A stretch of DNA of 64,000 nucleotides from Hyphococcus sp. (GCA_021776335.1 JAJFGB010000009.1:434001-498000); one strand, 5' to 3'. Positions 17,554-27,006 are shown, counted from the stretch's first letter. The notes: generated by a model not told the origin, from the sequence alone. Program-made: numbers and translations.

Positions 17554-18315
17554 TCAGTCAGGACTCTTATAACGATGCACCAACCGCGTGGTCTTGCCGC
17601 GCAGGCCTGTGTCAAACCAGACATTTTTCTCATCGTCGCCAGAGTTGCTGTGAATCTTATCTGCTGACCCATCAAGCACGAATCCTGCTGACGTTAGATC
17701 TGCAACCATCACGTCTTCGGAAATGCGGTGCCAGCTGGCGCTTTCTTCACGGCTCGTGCCGTCGGGCGCTTTGTGTTCAATAATTGCAAAAACGCCGCCT
17801 GGTTTTAATACGCGCCTCACATCCGCGTAAATTTGAGCCGATTGCGCCGGCATCGCTTCGCCGGATTCTTCATCAAAATGGAGGTGATGAATAATCAGCG
17901 ACAGTAAAACCATGTCGACGGAGTTGTCTTCATAGGGAAGCGCTGAACCAGCCTCGGTCACATCGATTGTGATATTACCGAAGGGTGCAAACTGCGCTTC
18001 CAGCGCTTCACGTCGTCCTTCAAATCTCTCGCCTGCACGGTTCTGCGCGCGCGCCTGACCGGTGGATCCCACAGCCCCGGCGACGATTTCTGTAAAGTAC
18101 CCGCCGCCCGAAGCGATATCGACAACGGTCATGCCTTCTTCAACGCCGAAAAATGTCAGGACCTTACCGGGTTTGCGGTCCGCGTCGCGTTCGCGGTTAG
18201 CTTCGGTGCGATTCGGGTTGTCAATGCCGGCTTTGATATTGGCCGGAATTTCTCCAGCGGCCGCGGTGGAAATAGCGACCAGCGCAGCGGCTGCATAAGA
18301 CGCTAATTGTTTCAT
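17554..18315 (-). CDS. Class I SAM-dependent methyltransferase with signal peptide
   Basis: 253 residues from ATG 18315, which has AAGGA upstream; the open frame further upstream is unrelated sequence. The N-terminus MKQLASYAAAALVAISTAAAGEIP looks like a cleavable signal peptide. The methyltransferase core follows: VVDIASGGGYFTEIVAG (motif I, about residue 55), SALPYEDNSVDMVLLSLIIHHLHF (post-I/IV) and VRRVLKPGGVFAIIEHKAPDG. Homologues are annotated as predicted methyltransferases and many carry a leader. Export would be odd because SAM is cytoplasmic; the leader might be a membrane anchor. Lies between the two paralogous membrane-protein genes, opposite strand. Confidence 0.85.
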   Translation of the reverse strand: MKQLASYAAAALVAISTAAAGEIPANIKAGIDNPNRTEANRERDADRKPGKVLTFFGVEEGMTVVDIASGGGYFTEIVAGAVGSTGQARAQNRAGERFEGRREALEAQFAPFGNITIDVTEAGSALPYEDNSVDMVLLSLIIHHLHFDEESGEAMPAQSAQIYADVRRVLKPGGVFAIIEHKAPDGTSREESASWHRISEDVMVADLTSAGFVLDGSADKIHSNSGDDEKNVWFDTGLRGKTTRLVHRYKSPD

Positions 18316-18549
18316 ATAAAAATCCTTTGATGAATTCAGAATAGGCGGCCAACGATGGCCTCTTTGAACGCCACAATCACCGGCAAAACGGTAAAGCGAG
18401 ACACTGGCGCGACGAAGAGTTTTGCTCTTCACATTCCCGTGTGGCGCCGGTTCGCCACATTTTCGCCCCCAATTGTCCGCAGCGGCGTGAACCTATTCAA
18501 CAATCGACAGTCGTTATTTAGGCAGGGCGGGCAGTTCAGGAGAAGTATC

Positions 18550-19002
18550 ATGGCGACAGCAGTGAGAGGACGCGGCCCGGTCTTCGACACAAGACCGGCG
18601 GAAGAAAATGGCGCAAACGGGCCGCTGCGCGGCATATTTGGCGTTTGTAAAGATACAGCTCAGGGTGCTTGCGCGGGACTGCTTTCGCTTTTGGGCGCAT
18701 CACACATCATGGGCGCGTCAAGTTCGGTCGCGTCAGTGAGTGGTGTGCAATCATTCAGCGGTCTGCTTGAGCAAGTGGCATCGGGCGGGCTTGCCGGGCC
18801 AGTTGAGCTTTTGGGCGCCACAGTATTGTTTTTTACGGCGCGCCGAACAATTGCCCGCACGATTGGCTTACTTTTGTTTATCGGTTTTATGACGGCCTAT
18901 GCCAATGGGTATAGTATGCCGGAAATGCTGACCGCGCTTTCTGAATTACTCAAGGGCGCAGCGGGCGTTTTGGATGCGATCCCGCTGCGTGAGGGCTCTT
19001 AG
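18550..19002 (+). CDS. Small membrane protein, paralogue B
   Basis: 150 residues from ATG 18550 with CAGGAG upstream; the frame runs open for 65 codons before it but that part overlaps the divergent methyltransferase promoter. It shares KDTAQGACAGLLSLLGASHI (about 37-56) and RRTIARTIGLLLFIGFMTAYANG (about 97-119) with the 17038 protein. Hydrophobic spans near 45-60, 78-95 and 98-117. Unknown family. No copy of the compound palindrome is present upstream, so the two paralogues are probably regulated differently. Confidence 0.75.
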   Translation: MATAVRGRGPVFDTRPAEENGANGPLRGIFGVCKDTAQGACAGLLSLLGASHIMGASSSVASVSGVQSFSGLLEQVASGGLAGPVELLGATVLFFTARRTIARTIGLLLFIGFMTAYANGYSMPEMLTALSELLKGAAGVLDAIPLREGS

Positions 19003-19162
19003 CAAAGCGCAGCGGCGAGCGGGCTCAACTCGGCGGATGATCGGCCAACGGGCAGTCGACACGATATCTCAGTGCGGCTGGTATGAGGCACACCGTCATC
19101 GCTTCTTGTGATAGTGGACCGCTTCCCGCTATAGACCGGGGCCGACTTTCGAAAGAGCTTGC

Positions 19163-20872
19163 ATGCCCCGCATTCTGATTACCTCCGCATTGCCTTATAT
19201 AAATGGAATCAAGCATTTAGGTAATCTTGTGGGTTCAATGTTGCCGGCTGATGTCTATGCCCGGTTTCAGCGCCAGCGTGGCAAAGAGGTGCTATATATT
19301 TGCGCCACTGACGAGCATGGCACGCCAGCGGAGCTGGCTGCACGCGCGGCCGGCCAGACAGTCCAGCAATATTGTGCTGAGCAACACGAGATTCAGGCGC
19401 GCGCGGGCGAGGCGTTCGGTCTTTCCTTTGATCATTTTGGGCGCTCGTCTAATTCGCCGAACCATCGCCTCACACAACATTTCGCGGGTGTCCTCGAAGA
19501 CAAGGGTCTTATCGAAGAGCGCGTTGATAAACAGATTTATTCTATCGACGATCAGCGGTTTCTGCCGGATCGCTATGTGGAGGGAATCTGTCCGCATTGC
19601 GATTATGAAAAAGCGCGTGGCGATCAATGTGATAATTGCGGGCGTTTACTCGACCCGATCGAATTGAAAGACCCCTATTCGGCGATTTCCGGTTCGCGCA
19701 ATATCGAAGTGCGTGAGACGCGCCATTTATACCTTTTGCAGGCGCAGATGCAGGACCGGATTGCTGATTGGGTGGAGTCAAAACCTGACTGGCCACATCT
19801 GACAAAGTCAATTGCGCAGAAATGGCTGAAGGAGGGGCTTCGCGACCGGTCAATCACACGTGATCTTGTTTGGGGAATTCCGGTTGCAAAAGCCGGTGTT
19901 AAGCGCCCGGGATTTGAAAACAAGGTTTTCTATGTCTGGTTTGATGCGCCGATCGAATATATCGGCGCCACCGAAGAGTGGGCGCTTGCCAACAATCAGG
20001 ACTGGGAGCGCTGGTGGCGCACTGATAAAGGGGCCGCCGACGTTAAATATGTTGAAGTGATGGGCAAGGATAACGTCGCTTTTCACACCGTGAGTTTCCC
20101 GGCGACCCTTTTGGGTTCAGAAGAACCTTGGAAGACGGTTGATGCTTTGAAATCTCTCAACTGGCTGACCTGGTATGGCGGCAAGTTTTCAACAAGCGAA
20201 AATCGCGGCATCTTTATGGATCAGGCGCTGGAGATTTTGCCGGCCGATTATTGGCGTTGGCACTTGATGGCCAATGCACCGGAAAGTGATGACGCTTCTT
20301 TTACGCTTGAGCATTTTGCAAGTGTCGTAAACAAGGACCTTGCTGACGTACTCGGCAATTTCGTTAATCGCATTACACGGTTCTGCAATGCGCGGTTCGG
20401 CGAAGCGGTTCCTGAGGCGGGTGACTATGGCGATGCAGAAAATAATCTAATTGCCGAGCTTGATAAACGCATCGCTGATTACGCCGGTTATCTCGAAGCG
20501 ATGGAATTCCGCAAAGCGTTTGTCGAACTGCGAGCCATCTGGGTCGCCGGTAATGAATATTTACAGATCGTCGCGCCATGGACAGCGATCAAGACCGATG
20601 AGGCGAAGGCAGCAGCCTCGGTCCGATGTGCGCTGAATTTGATCGTTCTTTTCGCGGCGCTTTCGCGTCCGGTTATTCCGTTTACGGCGGACAAAATGTT
20701 TGCAATCTTCGGACTCGACCCGGTCGATGCGTCCCGATGGCCGGAAAGCGCCGCTACTGCGCTTTCCCGGCTCAAAGGCGGCGAACCATTCACGCTGCCC
20801 GAAGTTTTGTTCGCCAAGATAGAAGACGAGCAGGTCGAAGAATGGCGCGAGCGATTTGGCGCCGAAGAATGA
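19163..20872 (+). CDS. metG: Methionyl-tRNA synthetase
   Basis: Charges tRNA-Met with methionine. 569 residues, class I. The HIGH-type motif is HLGN within [19 protein letters not shown] (residues 6-24); the zinc knuckle [19 protein letters not shown] near residues 138-156 has four cysteines; [14 protein letters not shown] is conserved; the KMSKS-type loop reads KFSTSENRG. The anticodon-binding helical domain follows ([20 protein letters not shown]). There is no C-terminal EMAP-like dimerisation domain. The KFSTS variant is common in this group of MetRS. Start ATG 19163 has no strong ribosome site but matches the family N-terminus exactly. Confidence 0.96.
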   Translation: MPRILITSALPYINGIKHLGNLVGSMLPADVYARFQRQRGKEVLYICATDEHGTPAELAARAAGQTVQQYCAEQHEIQARAGEAFGLSFDHFGRSSNSPNHRLTQHFAGVLEDKGLIEERVDKQIYSIDDQRFLPDRYVEGICPHCDYEKARGDQCDNCGRLLDPIELKDPYSAISGSRNIEVRETRHLYLLQAQMQDRIADWVESKPDWPHLTKSIAQKWLKEGLRDRSITRDLVWGIPVAKAGVKRPGFENKVFYVWFDAPIEYIGATEEWALANNQDWERWWRTDKGAADVKYVEVMGKDNVAFHTVSFPATLLGSEEPWKTVDALKSLNWLTWYGGKFSTSENRGIFMDQALEILPADYWRWHLMANAPESDDASFTLEHFASVVNKDLADVLGNFVNRITRFCNARFGEAVPEAGDYGDAENNLIAELDKRIADYAGYLEAMEFRKAFVELRAIWVAGNEYLQIVAPWTAIKTDEAKAAASVRCALNLIVLFAALSRPVIPFTADKMFAIFGLDPVDASRWPESAATALSRLKGGEPFTLPEVLFAKIEDEQVEEWRERFGAEE

Positions 20873-20883
20873 GGGGTAGAATA

Positions 20884-21327
20884 ATGTTGGTGCGATTGGG
20901 GATCGCGATGTTTTTATTGGTGACGGCGGCATGCGCGCCGGATGCCGAGCGTGCTGCGCCGCCATCCGCGACAAGCGATGCCGAACGTGTGGTGACAGGC
21001 TTGATGGAAGCCTTCAATGCGCATGATCCAGACAAAATGCGCGATTATTGGCATGGCGATGTTCAATGGTTCGAGGTTTCCGGCAACCAGTCGAGCGCAG
21101 TGACCACGTCAGCAAGCCAGCTTCACACCGAACTTGTCGCGTATTTCGAGGCTTATCCCACTGTGTCATCGAGCCTTGAAAATATCTCGATCAACGGGAA
21201 CTATCTGACCGCGCTAGAGCGTCCGGTTTGGGAGCAGGACGGCGAGCGCAAAAGCCAAGCGTCGATCGTGGTCTACGAGGTCACTGACGGCAAGGTGAAA
21301 CGGTTCTGGTATTACCCGCCGCAATAG
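20884..21327 (+). CDS. SnoaL/NTF2-like lipoprotein
   Basis: 147 residues, ATG 20884 with GAGGGGTAG upstream. Signal sequence MLVRLGIAMFLLVTAACAP with lipobox TAAC (cysteine 17). The mature part, ERVVTGLMEAFNAHDPDKMRDYWHGDVQWFEVSG, has the cone-shaped SnoaL/NTF2 pattern often annotated as nuclear transport factor 2 family, ending KVKRFWYYPPQ. Ligand or reaction unknown. It follows metG by 11 bases and precedes the DUF3995 gene by 3, suggesting one transcript. Confidence 0.8.
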   Translation: MLVRLGIAMFLLVTAACAPDAERAAPPSATSDAERVVTGLMEAFNAHDPDKMRDYWHGDVQWFEVSGNQSSAVTTSASQLHTELVAYFEAYPTVSSSLENISINGNYLTALERPVWEQDGERKSQASIVVYEVTDGKVKRFWYYPPQ

Positions 21328-21330
21328 GAT

Positions 21331-21807
21331 GTGATCGAATTGAAATATCTTTCGGTGATGTTGTTCTTTGTTCTTGCAGCCATCGCAGCGTTGCACACTT
21401 ACTGGGCATTCGGCGGACTTTGGCCGGCAGAAAGTACATTGGAACTGGTTAAAACCGTCATTGGAGCGCCGGACTGGTCACAAATGCCATCAAGGCAAAT
21501 GACGATGATGGTGGCTGGATTGATATTTGCGGCCGGGCTTGTCGCCCTTGTCGCGGGCGACGTGATTGCATTGGGTTCCGGAAGGGCGGGTGTCAGGTGG
21601 GTTGCACGCATCGGGGTTGCCGTGCTGGCGCTGGTTTTTCTGGCGCGCGGTGCGGCGGGTTATCTGGTCGCTAGGGACGATTGGGTTCGCACCGAACCGT
21701 TCGCAACATATGATCTCTTTCTTTATTCACCGCTTTGCCTCGCGATTGGCGCCGCATTCGTCATCTTGTTTTTCAAATCTCGACCAACAGAAAGTACGCT
21801 ATCATGA
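21331..21807 (+). CDS. DUF3995-family membrane protein
   Basis: 158 residues, GTG start three bases after the upstream stop. Four predicted helices near 8-26, 58-80, 90-110 and 128-150. AALHTYWAFGGLWPA near residue 20 and the RDDWVRTEPFATYDLFLYSPLCLAIG end fit the DUF3995 pattern. No known function. Its end overlaps the start of the dehydrogenase at 21804 (ATGA), so it is translationally coupled to it. Confidence 0.82.
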   Translation: MIELKYLSVMLFFVLAAIAALHTYWAFGGLWPAESTLELVKTVIGAPDWSQMPSRQMTMMVAGLIFAAGLVALVAGDVIALGSGRAGVRWVARIGVAVLALVFLARGAAGYLVARDDWVRTEPFATYDLFLYSPLCLAIGAAFVILFFKSRPTESTLS

Positions 21808-22592
21808 TGAAAGACCTGTTCTCTCTCGAGGGTCGCGTGGCGATTGTCACCGGCGGATCTCGCGGTATCGGCAAGATGATCGCCCAAGGATTTTTGGAGC
21901 AAGGCGCCAAGGTCTATATCACCGCGCGTAAAGCGCCTGTCTGTGATCAGACGGCTGAGGAACTTTCGAAATTCGGCACTTGCATTTCCCTGCCCCATGA
22001 TCTTTCGACAGTGGATGGCTGCAAGGCGTTCGCGGCGGAATTTCTGAGCCATGAAAATTCCCTTGATGTCCTCGTTAACAATGCCGGCGCCGCCTGGGGT
22101 GTGGAGTTTGCCGAATTCCCGGAAAGCGGTTGGGATAAAGTGATGGATCTCAACGTCAAGTCGCCTTTCTTCCTGACCCAGGCATTGTTTGACGCCATGA
22201 AAAAGGCAGCGTCGCCGGACAAGCTGGCGAAAGTCATCAACATAGCCTCCATCGACGGTATTAAAATTAATCCGTGGGAGACCTATTCCTATCAGGCGTC
22301 AAAAGCAGCGATGATTCATCTGACGCGGCGTCTCGCGGCGCGTCTTATTCAGGACAACATCGCGGTGAGCGGTATCGCCCCCGGCGCCTTTGCATCAGAG
22401 ATGAACAAAGCAGCGCGCGATCAGGGTGATGCAGTGGCGACAATGATCCCGGCCAAACGCATCGGTCGCGCCGAAGACATGGCCGGCGCAGCGGTATTCC
22501 TCGCCTCGAAAGCGGGCGACTATGTTGTCGGCGACACGCTGGCCGTCGATGGGGGCATGGCCTATTCCAGCATTGGCCAGGCTTGGGGCTGA
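21804..22592 (+). CDS. Short-chain dehydrogenase/reductase (SDR)
   Basis: 262 residues. Classical SDR: TGGSRGIG cofactor motif at about 15-22, LVNNAGAAWG near 85, catalytic serine in VINIASIDG, and YSYQASKAA with catalytic YxxxK near 165. The C-terminal DTLAVDGGMAYSSIGQ is typical. The arginine following the first beta-strand (ITARKA) suggests NADPH preference. Similar to RhlG-like 3-oxoacyl reductases, but the substrate cannot be read from sequence. Last gene of the run beginning at metG. Confidence 0.9.
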   Translation: MMKDLFSLEGRVAIVTGGSRGIGKMIAQGFLEQGAKVYITARKAPVCDQTAEELSKFGTCISLPHDLSTVDGCKAFAAEFLSHENSLDVLVNNAGAAWGVEFAEFPESGWDKVMDLNVKSPFFLTQALFDAMKKAASPDKLAKVINIASIDGIKINPWETYSYQASKAAMIHLTRRLAARLIQDNIAVSGIAPGAFASEMNKAARDQGDAVATMIPAKRIGRAEDMAGAAVFLASKAGDYVVGDTLAVDGGMAYSSIGQAWG

Positions 22593-22672
22593 CGAGGCGG
22601 TCAGGAGATCGCGTTATTGCGCTCGACAGCGGCGCCTGCGTTTTCAAATTTGCGTTGATGTTTCCACAGCTA

Positions 22673-22719
22673 GCGCATTTCCGGAAAAGTGTGGCGTGGT
22701 TTTCCGATAAGAAATGCGC
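22673..22719. repeat. Extragenic palindrome
   Basis: Arms GCGCATTTCCGGAAAA (22673-22688) and TTTTCCGATAAGAAATGCGC (about 22700-22719) pair with a 4-base bulge around GTGTGGCGTGG. Elements with this kind of GCGCATTTCCGGAAAA arm occur repeatedly at gene ends in alphaproteobacterial genomes. Confidence 0.72.
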
Positions 22720-22731
22720 ATAAGTAAGAAT

Positions 22732-22833
22732 CTGGGGCGTTTCCCGCGCGCGAAGGCGCGCTAACCAATATCTTGACCGCGTTCGCGGTCGGGAGCGATA
22801 AACCGGGAACCACTTTATCTCGGAAACGCCCAG
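22732..22833. repeat. Three-hairpin composite palindrome
   Basis: Outer arms CTGGGGCGTTTCCCG (22732-22746) and CGGAAACGCCCAG (22821-22833) enclose two smaller perfect hairpins, GCGCGC-GAAG-GCGCGC (22746-22761) and GACCGC-GTTC-GCGGTC (about 22775-22790), giving a cloverleaf-like fold. The 16-base first inner hairpin recurs, inverted, at 53576-53591. Confidence 0.75.
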
Positions 22834-22927
22834 TGTAGACATCTTTTCGCAGCGATGAACTGGCGGATGAGGACGCCGGGGCTTATGGTCCCGACACCCC
22901 ATCAAAGTCGATAACGAGGAAACGCCC

Positions 22928-23899
22928 ATGACCGCTGGAGAACAAAAACCAATCGGATCAGGATTTGGCGCGAAGTCCACTGCTGCTGACGTGATGAAGG
23001 GCGTCGATCTTTCAGGCAAAACCGCAATTGTCACCGGCGGCTACTCTGGCATCGGGCTGGAAACCACCAAAGCACTCGCCGGCGCCGGGGCTGAGGTGAT
23101 CGTGCCGGTGCGAAACAAACAAAAAGCCGACGAAAATCTTGCTTCCATTGGTGTTGCCGTGGAGACCCGTGAAATGGACCTTGGCGATTTGGCGAGTGTC
23201 CAAAATTGCGCTGCCGAAATCGCCGGCAATCATGACAAAGTCCATATACTGATCAACAATGCCGGGATCATGGCGTGTCCGGAAACGCGCATCGGCGCAG
23301 ATTGGGAAGCGCAGTTCGCGACCAACCATATTGGCCATTTTGTTTTTACAAATGAATTGGCGCCCTATCTTAAGAACGCAGGCGGCGCACGAGTCGTCTG
23401 TCTTTCATCCACCGCTCATCGCCGCTCACCGATCCGATGGGACGACATCCATTTTCGCACCACCGAATATGAAAAGTGGGACGCCTATGGTCAGTCCAAA
23501 ACCGCGAATGCGCTTTTTGCGCGGGAGTTGAACCGGCGCATGCGAGGCGATGGCGTGAATGCGTTTTCAGTTCATCCCGGTGGTATCATGACGCCGTTGC
23601 AGCGCCATCTCGATACCGCGGAAATGGTCGCCATGGGCTGGGTGGACGAGAGCGGTGAAGTGCCTGAAGCGTTAAAAGCGTTTTTCAAAACGCCGGAGCA
23701 AGGATGTTCGACAACATTGTGGTGCGCAACCAGCGTCGCACTCAATGATCGTGGTGGCGAATATTGCGAAGACTGCGATATCGCGCAGTTGGCAACCGAA
23801 GCGTCGTCCCGCTATTTCCATGTTGACCCCTGGGCGGCTGATGACGACGCTGCGGCGCGTCTGTGGGAGGAAACCGAAAAGATGGTCCTGACGGCTTAA
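22928..23899 (+). CDS. SDR-family oxidoreductase (retinol-dehydrogenase-like)
   Basis: 323 residues. IVTGGYSGIGLETTKALAGAGAEVIVPVRN holds the NADP-binding TGxxxGIG; NNAGIMACPETRIGADWEAQFATNHIGHF and VCLSSTAHRR match the WW-domain-oxidoreductase/retinol-dehydrogenase-like SDR branch; catalytic YGQSKTANALFARELNRR has YxxxK. C-terminal region (PEQGCSTTLWCATS) is normal for the branch. Start ATG with GAGGAAACG upstream. Monocistronic. Substrate unknown. Confidence 0.9.
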   Translation: MTAGEQKPIGSGFGAKSTAADVMKGVDLSGKTAIVTGGYSGIGLETTKALAGAGAEVIVPVRNKQKADENLASIGVAVETREMDLGDLASVQNCAAEIAGNHDKVHILINNAGIMACPETRIGADWEAQFATNHIGHFVFTNELAPYLKNAGGARVVCLSSTAHRRSPIRWDDIHFRTTEYEKWDAYGQSKTANALFARELNRRMRGDGVNAFSVHPGGIMTPLQRHLDTAEMVAMGWVDESGEVPEALKAFFKTPEQGCSTTLWCATSVALNDRGGEYCEDCDIAQLATEASSRYFHVDPWAADDDAAARLWEETEKMVLTA

Positions 23900-24009
23900 G
23901 AGTTTTCCGCGCTGCAACATCACGATTTCAGCGGAGGCTTTGTAATAATGACGAACTGGGTATGATGCCGCGCCAATAAGCGGCGTTGTAAAGAGGGGTC
24001 TGGGGAAAA

Positions 24010-25611
24010 ATGTCAAAAGTGTTTATTCTTGCTGTGGCAGCAGTGATCACGCTGGCGTCGTCTGCGCTGGCGCAATCCGTACCAGACCGTAGTCTCGGCG
24101 AAGGTCCTTACGACCGGCTCGTCATCCGCGGCGCCTTATTGATTGATGGTGCTGGGGCGCCGCCGGTTGGTCCTGTCGATATCGTCGTTGAGGGCGGACG
24201 CATCGCGGGAATTGTGCCGGTGGGCGCACCAGGTCTGCCAATTGATCCGGAGCGGCGTCCGGCGCCGGGCGTGCGGGAGATTGATGCGGCGGGTATGTAT
24301 GTGCTGCCGGGTTTCGTCAATCTGCACGGGCATATCCATGATGAAACCACCGGGCAGGGCGTACCGTCCGATTACATCTTCAAACTCTGGTTGGCGCACG
24401 GGATTACAAGCGTCCGCGAGCTTGGTAATCAGGGCGGCGCGAAATGGACATCGGACCTCGCGGTGCGGTCGGCACGCAATGAAATAGACGCGCCGAATAT
24501 CTATCCCTATCCGGTTTTTCGCGGCTGGTCGGCTGGTGATGTTGATACGCCGGGCGAAGCGCGTGCGCGCATCAGGCAGCTAAAAAATGACGGCGCTCTT
24601 GGCGTTAAGTTCTTTGGCGCGCCGGAGGAAATCTTGTGGGCAGGCCTTGATGAAGCAAAAAAACGCGGGCTTAAAACGACGATGCATCACGCGCAGCTTG
24701 ATGTCGCCCATGCCGATGTCATGGACACGTCGGCGCGCGGGCTTGGTTCGATGGAGCATTGGTATGGCCTGCCGGAAGCGTTGTTCGCCGACCGCACGCT
24801 TCAAGCCTATCCTCTAGATTACAATTACAATGACGAACAGCACCGGTTTGAAAATGCCGGTAAGCTCTGGGCGCAAGCGGCAAAACCCGAGAGTGAGCGC
24901 TGGGAAGAGGTAATGGCAACGCTTCTTGAGCGGGAATTTTCGATCGTTCCGACCTTTTCGATTTATATGGCGAGCCGCGACTGGATGCGCTCCCGTCGCG
25001 CTGAGTGGCATGACACCTATACAATGCCGTCACTATGGAAGTTTTATGCGCCGGATCGTAACGCTCATGGTTCCTACTGGTTTGATTGGGGTACAGAGCA
25101 GGAAGCTGCCTGGCGGGAAAATTACCAATTGTGGATGCGGTTTATCAACGATTATAAAAACCGTGGCGGTCAGGTCGGCGTCGGCGAAGATGCCGGCTAT
25201 ATCTATTCGACCTACGGATTTGGTTACGTGCAGGAAATGGAGCTTTTGCGTGAGGCGGGCTTTCATCCCCTGGAGGTTATCAATGCGGCGACGCTGCAAG
25301 GCGCCAAGATTCTCGGCGCCGCCGACAAGATCGGATCTGTGCAGGTCGGCAAGCAGGCCGACCTTGTCCTGATCAAAGAAAACCCGCTCGCCAATCTAAA
25401 AGTGCTTTACGCGACCGGGCATATCAAACTTGACCCGGAAACCAACAAACCGGTGCGTCGAGGCGGTGTCGATTATGTTGTCAAGAACGGTGTGGTCTAT
25501 GACGGCGCTGAGCTGCGCGCCTCAATCCAGGCCATGGTTGTCGCCGAAAAGCAAAAATACCAGATTGCACCGGGCGTGATGCCTATCGTTGATTTTGAAT
25601 TACAGGAATAA
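24010..25611 (+). CDS. Exported amidohydrolase-family protein
   Basis: 533 residues with a signal peptide (MSKVFILAVAAVITLASSALAQ, cleavage near 22). Metal-dependent TIM-barrel amidohydrolase: the composite beta-sandwich start RLVIRGALLIDGAGAPPVGPVDIVVEGGRI, metal motif LPGFVNLHGHIH (HxH, about 104-106), HHAQLD near residue 226, GVGEDAGY near 395 and LVLIKENPLANL at the end. Such proteins cleave cyclic amides, dipeptides or organophosphates; the true substrate is unknown. Eleven bases before the exported M20 enzyme, so the two probably form a periplasmic amide or peptide-degrading pair. Confidence 0.88.
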   Translation: MSKVFILAVAAVITLASSALAQSVPDRSLGEGPYDRLVIRGALLIDGAGAPPVGPVDIVVEGGRIAGIVPVGAPGLPIDPERRPAPGVREIDAAGMYVLPGFVNLHGHIHDETTGQGVPSDYIFKLWLAHGITSVRELGNQGGAKWTSDLAVRSARNEIDAPNIYPYPVFRGWSAGDVDTPGEARARIRQLKNDGALGVKFFGAPEEILWAGLDEAKKRGLKTTMHHAQLDVAHADVMDTSARGLGSMEHWYGLPEALFADRTLQAYPLDYNYNDEQHRFENAGKLWAQAAKPESERWEEVMATLLEREFSIVPTFSIYMASRDWMRSRRAEWHDTYTMPSLWKFYAPDRNAHGSYWFDWGTEQEAAWRENYQLWMRFINDYKNRGGQVGVGEDAGYIYSTYGFGYVQEMELLREAGFHPLEVINAATLQGAKILGAADKIGSVQVGKQADLVLIKENPLANLKVLYATGHIKLDPETNKPVRRGGVDYVVKNGVVYDGAELRASIQAMVVAEKQKYQIAPGVMPIVDFELQE

Positions 25612-25622
25612 GTGAGGACGAG

Positions 25623-26999
25623 ATGAAGAAAATTCTATTTGCCGCTGCAGCGTCAATGGCGCTTACAGGTGTCGCTAAAGCCGATGATCTCGCCGATGCG
25701 GTTGCCGCCGACTATGAATATGTTTTCGACCTCTACAAGCATTTTCATGCCAATCCTGAATTGTCGTTTAAGGAAAGCGAAAGCGCTGCACGTATGACGG
25801 TGGAACTTGAAGGGCTGGGTTTCAACGTGACCACCGGTCTGGGCGATAAATGGACCAGGGCCAAGGCAAAAGCGGATGCGGGACAGGTTTTTGACGGCGT
25901 CGGCGGTTACGGGCTCGCCGCGGTCATGGAAAATGGCGAGGGGCCGGTGGTGATGATCCGCGCTGATATGGACGCCTTGCCGCTGGAAGAAAAAACCGGT
26001 CTTTCTTACGCATCAACAAAGATCAGCACGGACTATAATGGACAATCAGCGCCCGTTATGCACGCCTGCGCTCATGACAGCCATATGGCGATGTTGATCG
26101 GAACTGCGCGGCGTCTTGCGGCGATGAAAGATCAGTGGTCCGGCACGCTTATCTTGATCGGTCAACCAGCGGAGGAGGTGGGTCTTGGCGCTCTCGCCAT
26201 GCTGGAAGACAACCTTTATTCCAAAGTTCCAAAACCAGATTACGTTCTGGCGACCCATACATCCGGGTGGGACTCTGCGGGTGATGTGACTTACACGTCC
26301 GGTTATGCGCTGGCGAATGTCGACAGCGTTGATATCTATATCAAAGGCGTTGGAACTCATGGATCGGCGCCGCAATTCGGCAAAGACCCCATCGTCATTG
26401 GTGCGCAGATCATTAGCGCGCTTCAAACACTTGTGTCCCGGGAATTGGATCCGCTTGATTCCGGCGTTGTTACGGTCGGCGCGTTTCAGTCGGGCTATAA
26501 ACACAATATCATTCCGGACGAAGCGCACCTTCAGATTACAGTGCGTTCCTATAAAGATGAGGTGCGCGAAAAATTGCTTGCAGGTATTCGCCGCATTGCG
26601 GTTGCGCAGGCGAAGTCTGCCGGGCTGCCGGACAGCTTAATGCCGGAGGTAGTGATCGAGAGCGATTACACGCCATCAACTTATAATGATCCCGATCTCA
26701 CCACGCGGGTGATGGGCGCAGTTGCGGAAAGCATTGGCGCGGAGCGGGTATATGAGCGACCGCCAAGCATGGGCGGAGAGGATTTCAGTCGGTTTGCGCG
26801 CACAGGCGATAATATACCGACGCTGATCTTCTGGACTGGCGGCAATGATCCTGCGGCGATGAAGGCAGCACGTGAAGGTAAAGGCGCGTCGCCGCCGGGA
26901 AATCATTCGCCATTTTTTGCGCCGATCCCAGAGCCGACACTGAAAACAGGCGTTCAGGCGATGACTGCAGGCGCTTTGGAATTATTGACAGCGAATTAG
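25623..26999 (+). CDS. Exported M20-family amidohydrolase
   Basis: 458 residues with signal peptide (MKKILFAAAASMALTGVAKA). M20/amidohydrolase (hippurate hydrolase, aminoacylase-like) motifs: MIRADMDALPLEEKTG, HACAHDSHMAMLIGTARRL with the zinc ligands, GQPAEEVGLGA with the catalytic/metal glutamate pair, GVGTHGSAPQFGKDPIVIGAQII in the dimerisation domain and PSMGGEDFSRF near the end. The usual HACGHDxH reads HACAHDSH, a conservative change. Located directly after the exported amidohydrolase. Confidence 0.92.
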   Translation: MKKILFAAAASMALTGVAKADDLADAVAADYEYVFDLYKHFHANPELSFKESESAARMTVELEGLGFNVTTGLGDKWTRAKAKADAGQVFDGVGGYGLAAVMENGEGPVVMIRADMDALPLEEKTGLSYASTKISTDYNGQSAPVMHACAHDSHMAMLIGTARRLAAMKDQWSGTLILIGQPAEEVGLGALAMLEDNLYSKVPKPDYVLATHTSGWDSAGDVTYTSGYALANVDSVDIYIKGVGTHGSAPQFGKDPIVIGAQIISALQTLVSRELDPLDSGVVTVGAFQSGYKHNIIPDEAHLQITVRSYKDEVREKLLAGIRRIAVAQAKSAGLPDSLMPEVVIESDYTPSTYNDPDLTTRVMGAVAESIGAERVYERPPSMGGEDFSRFARTGDNIPTLIFWTGGNDPAAMKAAREGKGASPPGNHSPFFAPIPEPTLKTGVQAMTAGALELLTAN

Positions 27000-27006
27000 G
27001 ATAAGG

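Larger units (their letters stand above)
22593..22927. other. Intergenic region with palindromic repeats
   Basis: 335 bases without a gene. Contains the two palindromic elements listed below and a ribosome site (GAGGAAACGCCC) for the downstream dehydrogenase. Confidence 0.6.
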
